Source: UBA2779 sp965232615 (GTDB lineage Bacteria; Spirochaetota; Spirochaetia; DSM-2461). From it: a DNA stretch of 64,000 bases. Shown here one piece after another: positions 25,173 through 33,207 of the stretch (position 1 is the stretch's first letter; each line of letters begins with the position of its first letter). The translations under genes were made by a program, and so were the position numbers. A model generated the notes under the pieces. The model searched no databases. It was not told the origin of the DNA and saw nothing but the letters and a program-made list of their open reading frames with translations. The stretch covers positions 930,001-994,000 of the forward strand of contig OZ246985.1 in assembly GCA_965232615.1 (NCBI GenBank). The letters run 5' to 3'.

Positions 25173-26006
25173 ATGAACAGTGTAGTATTTGGGATTCGTA
25201 TCAATTTCCTTCTTCTCTCTTTCGTGTTGATCTGCCCTCTAACAGCAAAGCAGTTGGACAGAGATTCTTTGCTGGCCGATCTGCCCGAGGCGGCCCGTGC
25301 TGTTCTGGAATCCGATTCCATTGCGTTTCGTTATGATCGATCCGGCATTGGATTAAAACTGGCCCCAGATCACCATTCCATTGATGTTATCAAACAGTCG
25401 AACATGAAACTGCAGCCGGATGTGATGGTGGAGGGACTCTACCTCATACCCTATCCTCAGGGGACCAGTGACATAGATCTCAATCTTTACAACATCACCA
25501 GACGGGTGAGCAGAATTTCTGATGTGGTTTATCCTTCGGCCAGAAAAAACGCCATCGTACCTTTGTTTAAAGATGTGTATCGAATAGAGAGTCTTCAGAA
25601 TAGAAAATCACAGAATGATCCTATTGTGGAAGAGATTCCACTTTTTGACAGTATTCTTATTTACATGAAAGAAGTGGTTCTGGGATCTGGCTACTATGAA
25701 GCTCAGTATGTTTACGATGGTGAGAATCTTAGTTTCTCAGTTAGAAATGTTACGACTCTGCGTGCATTGATTAAAATCGTTGACACGAACAATCTCTCCA
25801 TCAACATTGTTCTTCTGCCCACGGATCGAGGTTATTTGGTGTATGGATACTGTGGGGTAAAACTGGCCAATAAGAATTTTGTTTTCAGACTCATGGATCC
25901 ATTCTCATCCTTTTATAAACGGCTTTATTCCATGGTTATCTGGATGGAAAACTCATTGCTTGGTACTGACAAGCAACCCATTCTGGGAAATGAACTTGCA
26001 TTTTGA
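25173..26006 (+). CDS. Exported protein of unknown function (DUF6675-like)
   Basis: This 277-residue protein has the signal peptide INFLLLSFVLICPLTA, so it is probably periplasmic. Recognisable but unassigned segments are MVEGLYLIPYPQGTSDIDLN, RISDVVYPSARKNAIVPLFKD and GYCGVKLANKNFVFRLMDPF. The overall look fits a spirochaetal uncharacterised family (my recollection is DUF6675). Its 3' end overlaps the convergent RND pseudogene by 54 bp. Confidence 0.65.
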   Translation: MNSVVFGIRINFLLLSFVLICPLTAKQLDRDSLLADLPEAARAVLESDSIAFRYDRSGIGLKLAPDHHSIDVIKQSNMKLQPDVMVEGLYLIPYPQGTSDIDLNLYNITRRVSRISDVVYPSARKNAIVPLFKDVYRIESLQNRKSQNDPIVEEIPLFDSILIYMKEVVLGSGYYEAQYVYDGENLSFSVRNVTTLRALIKIVDTNNLSINIVLLPTDRGYLVYGYCGVKLANKNFVFRLMDPFSSFYKRLYSMVIWMENSLLGTDKQPILGNELAF

Positions 26007-26529
26007 TGTAAAAAGTGTCAGGAGGGCTGGATAGCAGGTCAGGGAAGCTGAAAATGAACCGACCAGACCCTGAGCGAGTATCAGAGCCATATCCTTTGTG
26101 AAATAGTTTCCGTCTCCGGGGAACAGCAGGAGGGGTAAAGTCCCCAGAAGAGTGGTTCCGGTCGTGAGAATAAGGCTCCTGTAGCGCTGACAGACAGCTG
26201 AAACAATGGCATGGATGCCAGAATCAGGGGATATTCTGAAACAGGATAGAATGAGAATACTGTTATTCACTGACATGCCGCTCAGGAGAATGAGCCCAAT
26301 CAATGTGGAACTTCTCAGGGTCTGTCCTGTCAGAGTATAGATAATGATGGGAAGGGACAGACTGATGGGCACGATGGAAAGCTCAATCAACGGATCCCGC
26401 AGGGATTCACTTTGTATGCTCAATACCGCGAAAATAAGCATGAGAGAGAGAATCAAGCTGAACCCCAGAGACCGGTACTCATCGAGTTTTTCTTCCAGAG
26501 TTCTGTCATGAAAAAGTCCATAACCCGAT
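25953..26529 (-). pseudogene. RND/AcrB-type efflux pump, C-terminal fragment
   Basis: About 190 residues correspond to the last membrane helices of an AcrB-type transporter: LSLMLIFAVLSIQSESLRDP, SLPIIIYTLTGQTLRSSTLIG, LILLSGMSVNNSILIL and RYRSLILTTGTTLLGTLPLL. In-frame coding continues back to about 26529 (DRTLEEKLDEYRSLGFS) and stops at the edge of the tandem hairpin array. The other 80 percent of the gene is gone from this locus. Confidence 0.82.
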
Positions 26530-26531
26530 GG

Positions 26532-27009
26532 GAGTGGCGGTGCGTTCCTTGGAGCTTTGCTCCTGCGGTACGCACCTGATTAAATTTTTTCTTAATGCAG
26601 GGCGGCAAAAGCGGAGCGTAGCTTAAGCGGTTGGCGGTGCGTTCCTCGGAGCTTTGCTCCTGCGGTACGCACCTGATTAAATTTTTTCTTGATGCAGGGC
26701 GGCAAAAGCGGAGGGTTGGCGGTGCGTTCCTCGGAGCTTTGCTCCTGCGGTACGCACCTGATTAAATTTTTTCTTGATGCAGGGCGGCAAAAGCGGAGGG
26801 TTGGCGGTGCGTTCCTCGGAGCTTTGCTCCTGCGGTACGCACCTGATTAAATTTTTTCTTGATGCAGGGCGGCAAAAGCGGAGGGTTGGCGGTGCGTTCC
26901 TCGGAGCTTTGCTCCTGCGGTACGCACCTGATTACGTGAGCATTTTGACAACGCAGCAGCGAGGAAAAAGATCAAGCCAGAAACGAAATAAGGTTTTTTA
27001 GAGGAGCCC
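26532..27009 (-). repeat. Hairpin repeat copy 3, expanded into a five-unit tandem array
   Basis: Hairpin A occurs five times, starting at 26536, 26633, 26718, 26803 and 26888. The last three spacings are exactly 85 bp and the first is 97 bp, the extra 12 bp being CGTAGCTTAAGC, present in single copies elsewhere. The right end is a normal terminus (GGTTTTTTAGAGGAGCCC). The left terminus is missing and the array abuts a truncated efflux gene. Confidence 0.93.
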
Positions 27010-27235
27010 TCAAAGACCGGTACAGCAAAATTACCTGGGATGCCAGGGGGATTGAAGATCTGCTCTGTCAACTGTTTCTTGACAGTTTCGAGGAGCCGCC
27101 GGAAATCCTGGTTCTGGATTTTGATGCCACCGACATTCCCATCCACGGCGAGCAGCAGAAGCGATTTTTTCACGGATATTATGATCACTACTGCTACCTT
27201 CCACTCTATGTGTTCTGCGACGATTTTCCACTCGT
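27010..27235 (+). pseudogene. IS1380-family transposase, central fragment
   Basis: About 70 residues match the region containing the first catalytic Asp: RYSKITWDARGIEDLLCQLF, ILVLDFDATDIPIHGEQQ, and RFFHGYYDHYCYLPLYVFC. It begins directly at the repeat terminus (27009) and fades at about 27215-27235, where it overlaps another broken gene. It is the segment that follows, in an intact transposase, the N-terminal fragment at 14025-14458. Confidence 0.8.
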
Positions 27236-27284
27236 AGATTCTTTCGCATGGCTTTTTCCACACTTGAACACTGTACTGCTGCAT
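27214..27284 (-). pseudogene. N-terminal fragment of an unrecognised gene
   Basis: A near-perfect ribosome binding site AGGAGGTGA precedes ATG 27284 by 6 nt. The frame reads MQQYSVQVWKKPCERIYEW and then runs into antisense transposase sequence. About 24 residues appear genuine. It looks like a gene whose body was replaced by the IS1380/repeat rearrangement. Confidence 0.45.
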
Positions 27285-27370
27285 GCTGTCACCTCCTATG
27301 TTGACTTAACTTGTGTGACAACTACTTTGGCACAGCACGGAACCCTCCGGACCGTTCCACCCCCGCCGGG

Positions 27371-27401
27371 GGCGGATGAAGAGATACCTCTCTTATCCGC
27401 C
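27371..27401. other. Strong hairpin between broken gene and SRAP gene
   Basis: Arms GGCGGATGAAGAGA and TCTCTTATCCGCC pair over 13 bp with one bulged base and a 4-nt loop. No T-run follows on either strand, so a classical terminator is not supported. Confidence 0.5.
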
Positions 27402-27446
27402 CACAGTGTAAAATGCCGATGATGGCCGATGTTTTAAGATTTGTGT

Positions 27447-27452
27447 TATAAT
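27447..27452 (+). promoter_or_regulatory. TATAAT -10 box, likely leaderless start of the SRAP gene
   Basis: A perfect TATAAT ends 7 nt before the ATG at 27460, which puts the expected transcript start at or next to the ATG. No ribosome binding site is present. It has the same layout as the site at 2372. Confidence 0.45.
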
Positions 27453-27459
27453 TCTGATT

Positions 27460-28158
27460 ATGTGTTTCAGTGTCACAGTGACCAGGGCTGCTATTGAGCG
27501 TGATCCCCGGATGGCGTTTCTGCTGGAAGATGCCTCTTTGAACACGGGGTATTATGTAAGCGGTTTTCAGTTTCCTTTTCTTCCCCTGCTGGGTAAAGAC
27601 GGGCCAATGGCGGCGGCGTGGGGATTGATTCCTGGTTGGGTAAGGGATGCGGATAAGGCGAAGGATATTCGGGGGAAGACGCTGAATGCCCGGAGTGAGA
27701 CGGTTCATGAGAAGCCGAGTTTCAGGAAGAGCTGGCCGCTGATGCGCTGCGCCGTTCCGGTGACGGGCTTCTTTGAGCCGCATGTGGAGTCCGGTAGAAA
27801 ATCAACATGGTTTATAACACCGAAGGATGAAGGACTTCTGTTTCTTGGTGGGATTTACCAGAGGACTTCGGAAGATTTGAACGGATTCTCCTCTTTGACT
27901 TTCAGTATTCTGACGGTTCCGGCACGGGATTTACTGGCTCGGGTTCATAATGAGAAGCTGAGGATGCCGCTGATGCTGGGGGCTGGTATGGAAGAGGATT
28001 GGCTCTCTGGTGATTCTCCGCTGGATGAGATGTGGTATTGTGACCAGAGCGGCCTTGAGGCGTGGGAGATTGACAAAAGTCTGATTCGTGCCGGAAGAGA
28101 CAGCCCGGATGTACTGAAACCGATTAAAAACTACGAGCCGGGAACTCTTTTTGGTTGA
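27460..28158 (+). CDS. SOS response-associated peptidase (SRAP/YedK/HMCES family)
   Basis: This 232-residue protein forms a thiazolidine crosslink with abasic sites in single-stranded DNA through Cys2. It shows MCFS with the catalytic Cys2, NARSETV, GFFEPH with the catalytic Glu, and RVHNEKLRMPLML with the conserved His. AAWGLIPGWV is the DNA-facing loop. It sits upstream of umuD-umuC, fitting a DNA-damage cluster. The stop codon TGA is part of the 4-bp target duplication of the repeat inserted immediately after it. Confidence 0.93.
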   Translation: MCFSVTVTRAAIERDPRMAFLLEDASLNTGYYVSGFQFPFLPLLGKDGPMAAAWGLIPGWVRDADKAKDIRGKTLNARSETVHEKPSFRKSWPLMRCAVPVTGFFEPHVESGRKSTWFITPKDEGLLFLGGIYQRTSEDLNGFSSLTFSILTVPARDLLARVHNEKLRMPLMLGAGMEEDWLSGDSPLDEMWYCDQSGLEAWEIDKSLIRAGRDSPDVLKPIKNYEPGTLFG

Positions 28159-28318
28159 GGGCACCTCTAAAAACCCCATTTAGTTCTTGACTCGATCTTT
28201 TCTGCTGCTACTGCGTTGTCAAAATGCTCACGTATGCAGGTGCGTACCGCAGGAGCAAAGCTCCGAGGAACGCACCGCCATTTCGTCAATTTCCTAAAGC
28301 TGTTTTTTAGAGGTACCC
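28159..28318 (+). repeat. Hairpin mobile repeat, copy 4 (short form)
   Basis: This 160-bp copy has only hairpin A. It starts GGGCACCTCTAAAAACCCC and ends GTTTTTTAGAGGTACCC. The flanks TTGA at 28155-28158 and TTGA at 28319-28322 are a perfect 4-bp target duplication. Insertion occurred exactly at the SRAP stop codon and separates SRAP from umuDC. Confidence 0.93.
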
Positions 28319-28344
28319 TTGACTGATTCTGAATCTTATATCAC

Positions 28345-28362
28345 ACTATACGTATGTATAGT
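28345..28362. promoter_or_regulatory. Palindromic operator, candidate LexA site of umuDC
   Basis: ACTATACGTATGTATAGT is a perfect 7-bp inverted repeat around a GTAT centre, located 28 bp before the umuD start. SOS genes in many bacteria carry palindromes of this size at this place. The spirochaetal LexA motif is not universal, so identity as a LexA box is inferred. A lexA gene is not in the window. Confidence 0.55.
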
Positions 28363-28389
28363 ATTTATTCTATTCTGGAGAAATCCAGG

Positions 28390-28785
28390 ATGCCCGCAGT
28401 GCCTTTGTGCGGGGAGTTGGTTAAGGCCGGTTTTCCCTCTCCCGCAACAGACTATCGGGAAGAGTCTCTGGATTTCAATTCATATCTGGTTAAGAATCAT
28501 TCGGCGACATTTACCGTGAAGGTGGATGGGGATTCCATGATTGAGGAGGGGATTCAGTCGGGGGATCTTTTGATTGTGGACCGCTCTATGGAGGCCAGAA
28601 GCGGCCAGGTTGTGGTGGCTGTTCTGGACGGTGAGTTTACCGTGAAAAAGCTGATGCGGCAGGATGGGGATTACTGGCTGTGTCCGGGGAATCCGAATTA
28701 TGAGGCCGTGAAGCTGGAAGATGATGCTGACTTTCAGGTGTGGGGTGTTGTGACTCACAGTATTCACCGTTTTGCACAGAGCTGA
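28390..28785 (+). CDS. umuD: UmuD-type self-cleaving S24 protein
   Basis: This 131-residue LexA-like fold protein is the accessory subunit of DNA polymerase V. The cleavage region is LVKAGFPSPATD (Ala-Gly bond), the catalytic Ser is in VDGDSMIEEG and the Lys in FTVKKLMRQ. ATG 28390 has GGAG 9 nt upstream and gives the normal N terminus MPAVPLCGELVKAGF; an earlier ATG at 28354 lies inside the operator. The umuC start lies 6 bp after the stop. Confidence 0.92.
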   Translation: MPAVPLCGELVKAGFPSPATDYREESLDFNSYLVKNHSATFTVKVDGDSMIEEGIQSGDLLIVDRSMEARSGQVVVAVLDGEFTVKKLMRQDGDYWLCPGNPNYEAVKLEDDADFQVWGVVTHSIHRFAQS

Positions 28786-28790
28786 ATGAC

Positions 28791-30041
28791 GTGTTTGCTC
28801 TGGTGGATTGCAACAGCTTTTACGCCTCCTGCGAAAAGGTGTTCCGGCCTGATCTGGCGGATTCTCCGGTGGTGGTTCTTTCTAACAATGACGGCTGTAT
28901 TGTGGCGATGAGTCGGGAAGCAAGGAGTTTGAATATTCCACGGGGCGCGCCTTTTTTTAAGGTGGAGTCCATGCTGAAGAATCTGGGGGCCAGTGTCTTT
29001 TCGAGCAACTACGCTCTGTACGGGGATATTTCGGGCCGGGTGATGGACTTACTTTCTCTTTTTTCACCGCAGATTGAAGTATATTCTATTGATGAAGCCT
29101 TTCTGATCTTACAGGGAAGCCGGGAAGAACTGCTGGAAATCGCCCGGCAGATACGGAAGCGAGTCCGGAAATGGATTGGGATTCCTGTATCGGTAGGACT
29201 GGCCCGGAGCAAGACTCTGGCGAAGATTGTCGCCGGGATTGCCAAGAAAAGCCGTGAGGGTGTGTTTCTTTTGAAAGAGAGCGATGAAGACTCTGTACTG
29301 CTGAAAACAGATGTGCGGGATGTTTGGGGGATTGGTTCACAGCATGGGAAATTTCTTAGATCCCGGAAAATTCATACAGCCTGGGACTTGAAGAATGCTG
29401 AAGAATACTGGGTGAAGAAGAATCTGACTCTGGTGGGGCTGAAAATGCAATGGGAGCTGAAAGGGAAGCCGTCCTTTACGATGGAGGAGGAGCCGCCACC
29501 GAAGCAGGGCATTATGAGCAGTCGCAGTTTCAGCTATCCGGTGACTGAGAAGAGTGAGATACTGGAGGCCGGATCGGAGTACGCAGCTGCGGCTCTGGAA
29601 AAGCTTCATTCTCAGAATTCGGTCTGTGGAATTATTCAGACATCTATTACCACAAATCCGTTTAAAACGCATGAGAAGCAGTACCGCGGTTCCCTCACCT
29701 TTGAACTGGAAGTACCGGATGACTACCCGCCGAGAATCCTGAAGATCGTGAGAGAGCAGTTGGAAAAACTCTACAGGCCGGGGTTCCGCTATAAGAAGGT
29801 TGCGGTGTACCTGAGCGGGATTGAAGCCAGGGGGAGCGGCCAGCTTCATCTTTTCGACGCAGGAGATGAGCGGGAAAATGCTGTACTGGAGGCTGTGAAT
29901 CAGATTAAACGGAAGTACGGAAAACATACTCTGCACTGCCAGGGAAACCGAGGCTCATATAAGTGGACGATGAAACGGGAAAAGCTCTCTCCCCGCTATA
30001 CGACCCATTGGGATGATCTGCCTTTGGTGCGAGCGATTTAG
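28791..30041 (+). CDS. umuC: DNA polymerase V catalytic subunit, Y-family
   Basis: This 416-residue translesion polymerase starts at GTG with FALVDCNSFYASCEKVF, the standard UmuC N terminus. It has VVLSNNDGCIVAMSREAR, YSIDEAFL with the catalytic Asp-Glu pair, and PVSVGLARSKTLAKIVAGIAKK. The C-terminal little-finger region and UmuC-type tail are present. The short distance to umuD and lack of its own clear ribosome binding site suggest coupling. Expression is probably damage-inducible through the palindrome at 28345. Confidence 0.94.
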   Translation: MFALVDCNSFYASCEKVFRPDLADSPVVVLSNNDGCIVAMSREARSLNIPRGAPFFKVESMLKNLGASVFSSNYALYGDISGRVMDLLSLFSPQIEVYSIDEAFLILQGSREELLEIARQIRKRVRKWIGIPVSVGLARSKTLAKIVAGIAKKSREGVFLLKESDEDSVLLKTDVRDVWGIGSQHGKFLRSRKIHTAWDLKNAEEYWVKKNLTLVGLKMQWELKGKPSFTMEEEPPPKQGIMSSRSFSYPVTEKSEILEAGSEYAAAALEKLHSQNSVCGIIQTSITTNPFKTHEKQYRGSLTFELEVPDDYPPRILKIVREQLEKLYRPGFRYKKVAVYLSGIEARGSGQLHLFDAGDERENAVLEAVNQIKRKYGKHTLHCQGNRGSYKWTMKREKLSPRYTTHWDDLPLVRAI

Positions 30042-30552
30042 AAATCTCTAAGAACATCATACTTTTACGCGACAAGTCAGAGTATACCTTCGGTGTTTCC
30101 TACCAGGGATCGGCAATTCCAATGCGAGCATTGTGCTTACGGGCACCTCTAAAAAACCCATTGAGTTCTTGACTCGATCTTTTCCGCCGCTACTGCGTTG
30201 TCAAGAATACTCACGTATGCAGGTGTGTACCACAGGGCATAGCCCGAGGAACACACCGCCACTTCGTCAATTTCCTAAAGCTGTTTTTTAGAGGTTGCCT
30301 ACACATATGAGGCTGGGAGGCCGCATATTTTTTACTCATCCGGATTTGCAGGACTGAATTAAGTGCCCTTAAGATAAACTCTTACACCCTGGCCATTAAA
30401 ACGGCTTTGAGATCGCTTGAGGTGCCGGAATGAAGGAACTGGAGTTTATTGAGGTGCCCTTGAGGAAGAGAACTGGCTGAGGCAGTTGGGGGAGACCAAT
30501 GCCGCTGACCGAGCCGGGAAGTTTTGGTCGGGGTGCAGATACAGGTGCCATC
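30042..30552. other. Intergenic region with one repeat copy
   Basis: Apart from repeat copy 5 (30141-30299), no gene is supported. The part 30300-30552 contains scattered fragments such as TTTATTGAGGTGCCC (about 30447-30461) resembling a degraded repeat terminus, and no credible reading frame. Confidence 0.45.
30141..30299 (+). repeat. Hairpin mobile repeat, copy 5 (short form)
   Basis: This 159-bp copy carries only hairpin B (GGTGTGT...GGGCATAGCCC...ACACACC). It starts GGGCACCTCTAAAAAACCC and ends TTTTTTAGAGGTTGCC. Flanks are TTAC and, offset by one base, CTAC, an imperfect duplication. Confidence 0.88.
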
Positions 30553-31725
30553 CTACCTGTAGAACTCTTCAACCAGTTCTGAAAGATTATTTTCATGAAT
30601 TTTAACTATATCAAACTCCCGTGCTGCACTTTCAGGTGAATCAGAAGCATGAACGGCGTTGACCATAATGTTGCTGCCAAAATCACGTCGAATTGTACCA
30701 CCAGGAGCATTGTGCGGATCAGTCGGCCCTAAGACCTGCCGGATCTCCCGAACAGCATTTTTTCCTTCATAGACAAGAACCATCGATTTGACAGTTCCAG
30801 GATTGTTCATCTCATCCATGGGAACTAACTCAGGTCGCCATCCTGACATGAATTCAACAATTCTGCCAAACTCATATTTAGAAAATACCCTGCTGAAAAA
30901 TTTTGAGAATTCATTCCTGGATTCTGTTCCAAACTGCATATTGAATTCTTCTTCCAATATGGCAATTGCCCGCTCTACAGCATCCGGTGCCACTCTGTTC
31001 TCAATCGCCGTCTGAACACTTCCGTAAAACTCAAGGGCATCAGAAGCAGACATTTGATACAATTTCATGCCAACTATCCTCAAACCCGTACGGCTGAACA
31101 TGTCAATAATCGAACCTGGACGTGTTGAACGTGTACGCCAGTTATCGGGTTTGATAATGACCAGAGTTTGTTCAATACTTTCAGGCTGGGCATGTATGAG
31201 ATTCTTTACGATATTGTCCTTATCGCGAATGAATGAATTGAAAAGGAGGAGATTTTCCTTTGCTGATTCTCTGGAATGCGGTGTCAGCAGTGCCGGTTCA
31301 AAATACACAATTTCTCCATCCTGGGATCGAACCAGGTCAGCATATGTATCTCGAATTGTTTCACCTGTAATTGATTCCAAACCTCGGTTCTCAGGATAGA
31401 GGGCACCGACTTGATCCATAAGCTGACTGACAGCATCCTCTCCCCGAAAAATGAAAAGTGCCACTCTGTGGGGCCGTCCATCACTGGGAGTCATGTTGTT
31501 CAGGACATATTGACTGAGGAGTTCAGCACTGCCGGGCTTGTTCGGATTTGAATGCTTCATCAACGAAGCAGCATAATTCTCAACGGTCTTCCTGTCCGGA
31601 GTAAAAACCTGTGCGGCAACCAGATCAAGATCGACCCTGGAAAAAAGCCTTGAGAGAATTCCACCAGTCCGGGATTTTGCGATTGTATAGGGAGTCGTTA
31701 AGACATAAGAGAGTTCTTCTGCCAA
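30553..31725 (-). CDS. Tandem nucleoside-diphosphate-kinase-like protein
   Basis: This 390-residue protein has two NDK-type halves. The second (about 185-385) begins EQTLVIIKPDNW and has GTVKSMVLVYEGKNAV, GPTDPHNAPGGTIRRDFG and NIMVNAVHASDSPESAAREF, where the His of NxxHxSD is the phosphorylated residue. The first half (1-180) follows the same strand order (LSYVLTTPYTIAKSRTGG, RVALFIFRGEDAV, ESITGETIRDTYADLV), but its corresponding site reads FEPALLTPHSRESA and is degenerate. An insertion of about 50 residues precedes FVEFMSGW-like sequence in the second half. Catalysis by the second half is plausible. Ordinary NDKs are about 140-150 residues. Confidence 0.8.
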   Translation of the reverse strand: MAEELSYVLTTPYTIAKSRTGGILSRLFSRVDLDLVAAQVFTPDRKTVENYAASLMKHSNPNKPGSAELLSQYVLNNMTPSDGRPHRVALFIFRGEDAVSQLMDQVGALYPENRGLESITGETIRDTYADLVRSQDGEIVYFEPALLTPHSRESAKENLLLFNSFIRDKDNIVKNLIHAQPESIEQTLVIIKPDNWRTRSTRPGSIIDMFSRTGLRIVGMKLYQMSASDALEFYGSVQTAIENRVAPDAVERAIAILEEEFNMQFGTESRNEFSKFFSRVFSKYEFGRIVEFMSGWRPELVPMDEMNNPGTVKSMVLVYEGKNAVREIRQVLGPTDPHNAPGGTIRRDFGSNIMVNAVHASDSPESAAREFDIVKIHENNLSELVEEFYR

Positions 31726-31823
31726 TTTCCTTCCTCCTTTGATTTATCAATCGTAGGGATTTATCATATTGACATGATACATGCAAGCATTGATATGGGA
31801 AGTACTTCATGAATTCTGCTTTT

Positions 31824-32555
31824 CTAACGAAAATTCTGAGCACTTTGTTGACGTCGAACTTCATACATAAGAATACCCGCTGCTGTGGCCACATTGAGAG
31901 AATCCAGTTTACCGGATGTTGGGATACTCACAAGTCCATCACAACCTTCCCGAACCAGACGATGCAATCCTTCACCTTCCCGTCCCATTACCAGCACAGT
32001 CCGTCCTGTGAGATTGGTTTCACTCACAGGCTCACCATCCATTACGGCACCCCATATCCAGTAATTATTTGCTTTCAGATCTTTCAGGATGTGGTTTACG
32101 TTCTGAACTTCAATCAGAGGAACCCATTCAATTGCTCCTGCTGAAGCCCGGCTCAGAGAATCGACATACTGGTTGGCAGATCGACGCCTGGGAATGATGA
32201 CGGCATCAGCAGAAAACTGCTCGGCTCCCCTTATGACTGCTCCAAGGTTTCTGGGATCAGTTATGCCATCAAGAACGATTACAAGGCTTGAATCTCCTGT
32301 CATTGCCCATAGATCATTCAGATTACTAATCTTATTCTCATTGATATCAATTTCCAGGACACAGCCTCGATGACTTCCAGATGAAATCATGCGGGTAATC
32401 TCCTTATCGGTAACATTGTAGCTGGGAACACCACACAGCCGTGCAAGGCTTGTCAGCTCAGAAACGCGTTTACTCCGCCTTGAATAGTAGAAAATGCACT
32501 TACGTTTCTTCATGGCTTCAGCTATTCCATGGACTCCTGTTAAGTAGTTTTTCAT
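31824..32555 (-). CDS. rlmB: TrmH/SpoU-family RNA 2'-O-methyltransferase (RlmB-like)
   Basis: This 243-residue protein has an N-terminal substrate-binding domain (LTGVHGIAEAMKKRKCIFYY) and the SpoU knot: motif 1 LDGITDPRNLGAVIRGAEQF, motif 2 LVMGREGEGLHRLV and motif 3 IPTSGKLDSLNVATAAGILM. It probably methylates G2251 of 23S rRNA. The assignment to RlmB rather than another SpoU member rests on the N-terminal domain and length. Confidence 0.9.
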   Translation of the reverse strand: MKNYLTGVHGIAEAMKKRKCIFYYSRRSKRVSELTSLARLCGVPSYNVTDKEITRMISSGSHRGCVLEIDINENKISNLNDLWAMTGDSSLVIVLDGITDPRNLGAVIRGAEQFSADAVIIPRRRSANQYVDSLSRASAGAIEWVPLIEVQNVNHILKDLKANNYWIWGAVMDGEPVSETNLTGRTVLVMGREGEGLHRLVREGCDGLVSIPTSGKLDSLNVATAAGILMYEVRRQQSAQNFR

Positions 32556-32633
32556 GCCGGAAATAATAGTATAACAGGTAATAACCGTACATACTCTAAA
32601 GACCGAAGGAAATATACTGCGAATGGAGGGCTT

Positions 32634-33095
32634 ATGAAAGCCATTATTCAGCGGGTGAGTCAGGCTTCAGTTGTTATTAAAGAAAGTAATAATACCAGAT
32701 CTATCGGTAAGGGCTTAATGATTCTACTCGGTGTGGATCAAGATGATAATCTCCGGGACAGCCAATGGCTGGCCCGGAAAATCTTGAAAATGCGAATCTT
32801 CGAGGATGAGACAGGAAAGATGAACCTTTCTCTGGAGGATGTAGATGGAGAGGCCCTGGTGGTGAGTCAATTTACCTTGCTGGCCAGTACCAGGAAAGGC
32901 AACCGTCCTTCCTTTCACCAGGCAGCATCACCGGACAAAGCCATCCCCCTTTATGAGAATTTTGTCAGCACCCTTTCCCATGCACTGGGCAGGAATATTC
33001 CTACTGGTGAATTTGGGAAGACAATGAGACTGGAAACGGTCAATGAGGGGCCGGTTACTGTCATTATCGACAGCCATAACAGCGAGGATCCCTGA
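32634..33095 (+). CDS. dtd: D-aminoacyl-tRNA deacylase
   Basis: This 153-residue enzyme hydrolyses D-aminoacyl- and glycyl-tRNA(Ala) as a proofreading step. MKAIIQRVSQASVVI is the standard N terminus. VVSQFTLLASTRKGNRPSF carries the SQxTL motif, and the cross-subunit Gly-cisPro motif is in NEGPVTVIIDS. AGGGCTT precedes the ATG. It stands alone between convergent minus-strand genes. Confidence 0.95.
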   Translation: MKAIIQRVSQASVVIKESNNTRSIGKGLMILLGVDQDDNLRDSQWLARKILKMRIFEDETGKMNLSLEDVDGEALVVSQFTLLASTRKGNRPSFHQAASPDKAIPLYENFVSTLSHALGRNIPTGEFGKTMRLETVNEGPVTVIIDSHNSEDP

Positions 33096-33207
33096 AGATG
33101 TGTATGCTTCTTCTGTTTCAATACTTATCCACCATTATGATGCTGATAGAATACCCATGCCACCGACACCGTTAGGGCTGAAGCGGGGGAATCGGGGTTA
33201 TACCCTG

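Noticed and set aside
25088..25321. The full upstream extension of the pentapeptide-repeat gene
   Set aside because: It overlaps the signal-peptide region of the divergent gene at 25173, and its Arg/Ser-rich sequence is unlike the rest of the protein.
26532..27009. The hairpin array as a CRISPR array
   Set aside because: Units are 85-97 bp and identical throughout, with no unique spacers, and no cas genes are present. They match the dispersed MITE family.
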